Part shown: piece after piece, positions 5,425-7,073 of the stretch | Numbering within the stretch: position 1 is the first letter of the stretch | Layout of the letters: each line of letters begins with the position of its first letter | Assembly: GCA_025360235.1 (NCBI GenBank) | Contig: JANYCO010000308.1 | Location: 1-7,073, forward strand | Direction of reading: 5' to 3' | Source: Cytophagales bacterium | GTDB taxonomy: Bacteria; Bacteroidota; Bacteroidia; Cytophagales; Cytophagaceae | Length of the DNA stretch: 7,073 bases | The notes under the pieces: model-generated | Database searches by the model: none | Told to the model about the DNA's origin: nothing | The model's input: only the letters and a program-made list of their open reading frames with translations | Translations under genes and position numbers: made by a program

Positions 5425-6747
5425 ATGAAAAATTATCTCTGCCTTTTTTTCTGCTTTAGCTTATCCACCATTCATGCACAAACAGAAAACCTGATTAAAA
5501 ACCCAGGCTTCGAATTGTATAAAAAACTTCCTGAAGGTACCAGCCAATGGGATCGGATGGAATACTGGGAAAATCCTCAGGACAAAATGAAAAATCCCGG
5601 GAGTCCGGATTTTTATCATATGGATAGCAAAGGCCAAAATTCGAGACTACCGAGTCCGGCATGGATAGATGGTATTGAAATATTTCCAAAAGAAGGTAAA
5701 GCCGTGGCAGGAATAATTGGATGCAGTAATAATAACTTACATGAATACATCTCCATTGCTTTAGCAAGAAAAATAAAGGTTGGCGAAAAAATAAAGATCT
5801 CCTTTTATTATACAAATGGAAAAGGCACGGCTGTTGGAAAAAGGATGACAAAATTAGGTACTTATTTTTCCGTTAATCAACCATCCATTAATGTAGAACT
5901 TATGGAAGTAACACCACAGACAGAAATGGCAACACCAATGTTTAACAACGATTGGGCATTGTACGAGGGCGAGTTTACCGCAACGGAAGAATTTCAATAT
6001 ATGACCATCGGTGGATTTCACGGACCTGATAATAAAAACCTTCAGGATGGTACAGAAAATGCGCTCTTTAACGATTGGGCATATTATTTTATTGACGGTG
6101 TGGAAGTAAAAAATATTGGAAGTGGTGACCTTCCAATCTCAGAAAAAACATCGGATGGATTAAAATTTATTTTTAAATCTAAAGATAATCTTACGTTACT
6201 AAGGGTAAAAGGAGAAATTCTTATTAACGACGATCTACACAAAGATTTATTTGACGACTCTGTTTATGTCTTGAGCGAAAAAATTCCTTCGAAAATTAAA
6301 TTGACGGCCTCTGCTTCCGGATATTTCACCTATACTGAAACTCTAAAAGGAAATACTATTCCGGTGGCAAATTCTATCCGTATTATAAATTTAAAACCTA
6401 TCAAAAAAGGGGCAACTATTGTATTGGAGAATATTTTATTTGATTCCGGTTCTCCTATTTTATTACCTTCTTCACATGAAGAACTTAACGCACTTATAAA
6501 ATTCCTAAATGAAAATTCAACTATGGAAATTCTTATCAGTGGACACACTGACAATCGTGGTAATCCTGAGATTGATTTAGAGCTTTCAAAAAAGCGCGCA
6601 ATAAATGTCATGAACTATTTAATTCAAAACGGCATTTCTGCCAAACGCATTACCGCCAAAGGATATGGCATGACTAAACCAATTGCAGACAATCATACTG
6701 ATGAGGGGAGGGCGAAAAACAGAAGAGTAGAATTTAGTGTGAAATGA
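5425..6747 (+). CDS. OmpA-family outer-membrane/peptidoglycan-associated protein with N-terminal jelly-roll-like domain
   Basis: A 440-residue exported protein that probably anchors to peptidoglycan. Residues 1-18 are a signal peptide ending STIHA, with mature Gln19. Residues 22-230 begin NLIKNPGFELYKKLP and continue as a beta-rich jelly-roll, like carbohydrate-binding or galactose-binding-like domains. Residues about 255-325 resemble a degenerate carboxypeptidase-regulatory-like beta-sandwich. The OmpA C-terminal domain follows: ENILFDSGSPILLPSS (335-350), GHTDNRG (373-379), LSKKRAINVMNYL (387-399), RITAKGYGMTKPI (408-420), NRRVEF (432-437). Asp376 and Arg391 have the 15-residue spacing of the two residues that bind diaminopimelate in other OmpA domains. 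No beta-barrel is seen. The gene ends one base from the converging AraC-family gene. Confidence 0.9.
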   Translation: MKNYLCLFFCFSLSTIHAQTENLIKNPGFELYKKLPEGTSQWDRMEYWENPQDKMKNPGSPDFYHMDSKGQNSRLPSPAWIDGIEIFPKEGKAVAGIIGCSNNNLHEYISIALARKIKVGEKIKISFYYTNGKGTAVGKRMTKLGTYFSVNQPSINVELMEVTPQTEMATPMFNNDWALYEGEFTATEEFQYMTIGGFHGPDNKNLQDGTENALFNDWAYYFIDGVEVKNIGSGDLPISEKTSDGLKFIFKSKDNLTLLRVKGEILINDDLHKDLFDDSVYVLSEKIPSKIKLTASASGYFTYTETLKGNTIPVANSIRIINLKPIKKGATIVLENILFDSGSPILLPSSHEELNALIKFLNENSTMEILISGHTDNRGNPEIDLELSKKRAINVMNYLIQNGISAKRITAKGYGMTKPIADNHTDEGRAKNRRVEFSVK

Positions 6748-6748
6748 T

Positions 6749-7073
6749 CTATTCTTGTTTATTGTATTTATTCCGATATTCAATCGGAGTAAGTCCTGTT
6801 ACTTTTTTAAATACAGTCCGAAAGGCTTTTGTATCTGTATAACCCACATCCAGCATTACTTCACTAATGTTTTTGAGGCTTGATTCAAAACTTCTTTTCG
6901 CAGCTTCGATTTTTACACGTTGGATATATTCTACGACAGTATTGTTAGTTGCCTTTTTGAACCTACGCTCAAAACTTCTTCTCCCCACAGCAACGTTGTC
7001 AGCTAGTTCTTCAATTGAAATTTTATCCCCGTAGTTTTCTTCGATAAATTCCTGCGCTTTTACAATCTCTTCG
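6749..7073 (-). CDS. AraC-family transcriptional regulator, 5' part outside the window
   Basis: The C-terminal 108 or so residues of a DNA-binding regulator; the frame is open to the window edge, so a short reading starting with GTG at 6988 is not the real protein. Visible are both helix-turn-helix units of the AraC domain: IVKAQEFIEENYGDKISIEE with LADNVAVGRRSFERRFKKAT, and later ISEVMLDVGYTDTKAFRTVF with KKVTGLTPIEYRNKYNK. The wording VGRRSFERRFKKATNNTVVE is most like GlxA-type regulators, whose N-terminal half is a DJ-1/PfpI domain; that half would lie beyond the window, so subfamily is an inference. Its stop is one base away from the stop of the OmpA-family gene on the other strand. Confidence 0.93.
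   Translation of the reverse strand, partial: EEIVKAQEFIEENYGDKISIEELADNVAVGRRSFERRFKKATNNTVVEYIQRVKIEAAKRSFESSLKNISEVMLDVGYTDTKAFRTVFKKVTGLTPIEYRNKYNKQE

Noticed and set aside
6749..6988. A complete 79-residue AraC-like protein starting with GTG at 6988
   Set aside because: The frame stays open to the window edge and the upstream residues encode the first half of the AraC helix-turn-helix domain, so the gene is only cut by the window.

Overview
The window looks like chromosomal DNA from a low-GC member of the phylum Bacteroidota. This rests on TAnnTTTG-type promoter boxes, weak or absent Shine-Dalgarno sequences before most starts, a signal peptide ending in Ala-Gln, a right-handed beta-helix lipoprotein with a family-typical N-terminal beta domain, and an OmpA-family protein with the 'L-P-I-K-K-G ... 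L-E-N-I-L-F-D' linker common in that phylum. I cannot fix the genus. No rRNA, tRNA, CRISPR array or insertion sequence is visible.

Layout. A 3' gene fragment (3-107, +) is followed by a hairpin repeat (156-208) and a beta-helix surface lipoprotein (253-1617, +). A strong hairpin lies between it and a converging GH16 licheninase-type beta-glucanase (1699-2742, -). The licheninase has its two conserved halves in reversed order, as in the naturally circularly permuted enzyme of Fibrobacter succinogenes. Diverging from it is a small five-helix membrane protein (2863-3330, +). A second copy of the hairpin repeat (3340-3460) precedes an arsR-SRPBCC operon on the minus strand (3504-4344). That operon has a well-formed Bacteroidota promoter carrying two near-identical 17-bp palindromic operators 26 bp apart.

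From 4499 the plus strand carries a 33-residue microprotein gene coupled by an ATGA overlap to a Cys-rich 101-residue protein (4597-4902). Then come a SnoaL/NTF2-like protein (4989-5378) and a secreted OmpA-family protein with an N-terminal jelly-roll-like domain (5425-6747). The OmpA gene ends one base from the end of a converging AraC-family regulator whose 5' part lies beyond the window (6749-7073, -).

How the genes work together: apart from the arsR-SRPBCC pair and the ATGA-coupled pair, the genes look like independent units rather than one pathway. Three encode exported proteins (lipoprotein, beta-glucanase, OmpA-like protein), but no SusC/SusD pair is present, so this is not a recognisable polysaccharide utilisation locus. 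The items most worth attention are the permuted glucanase, the tandem-operator promoter, the coupled microprotein pair, and the two paired-hairpin (REP/BIME-like) repeats.
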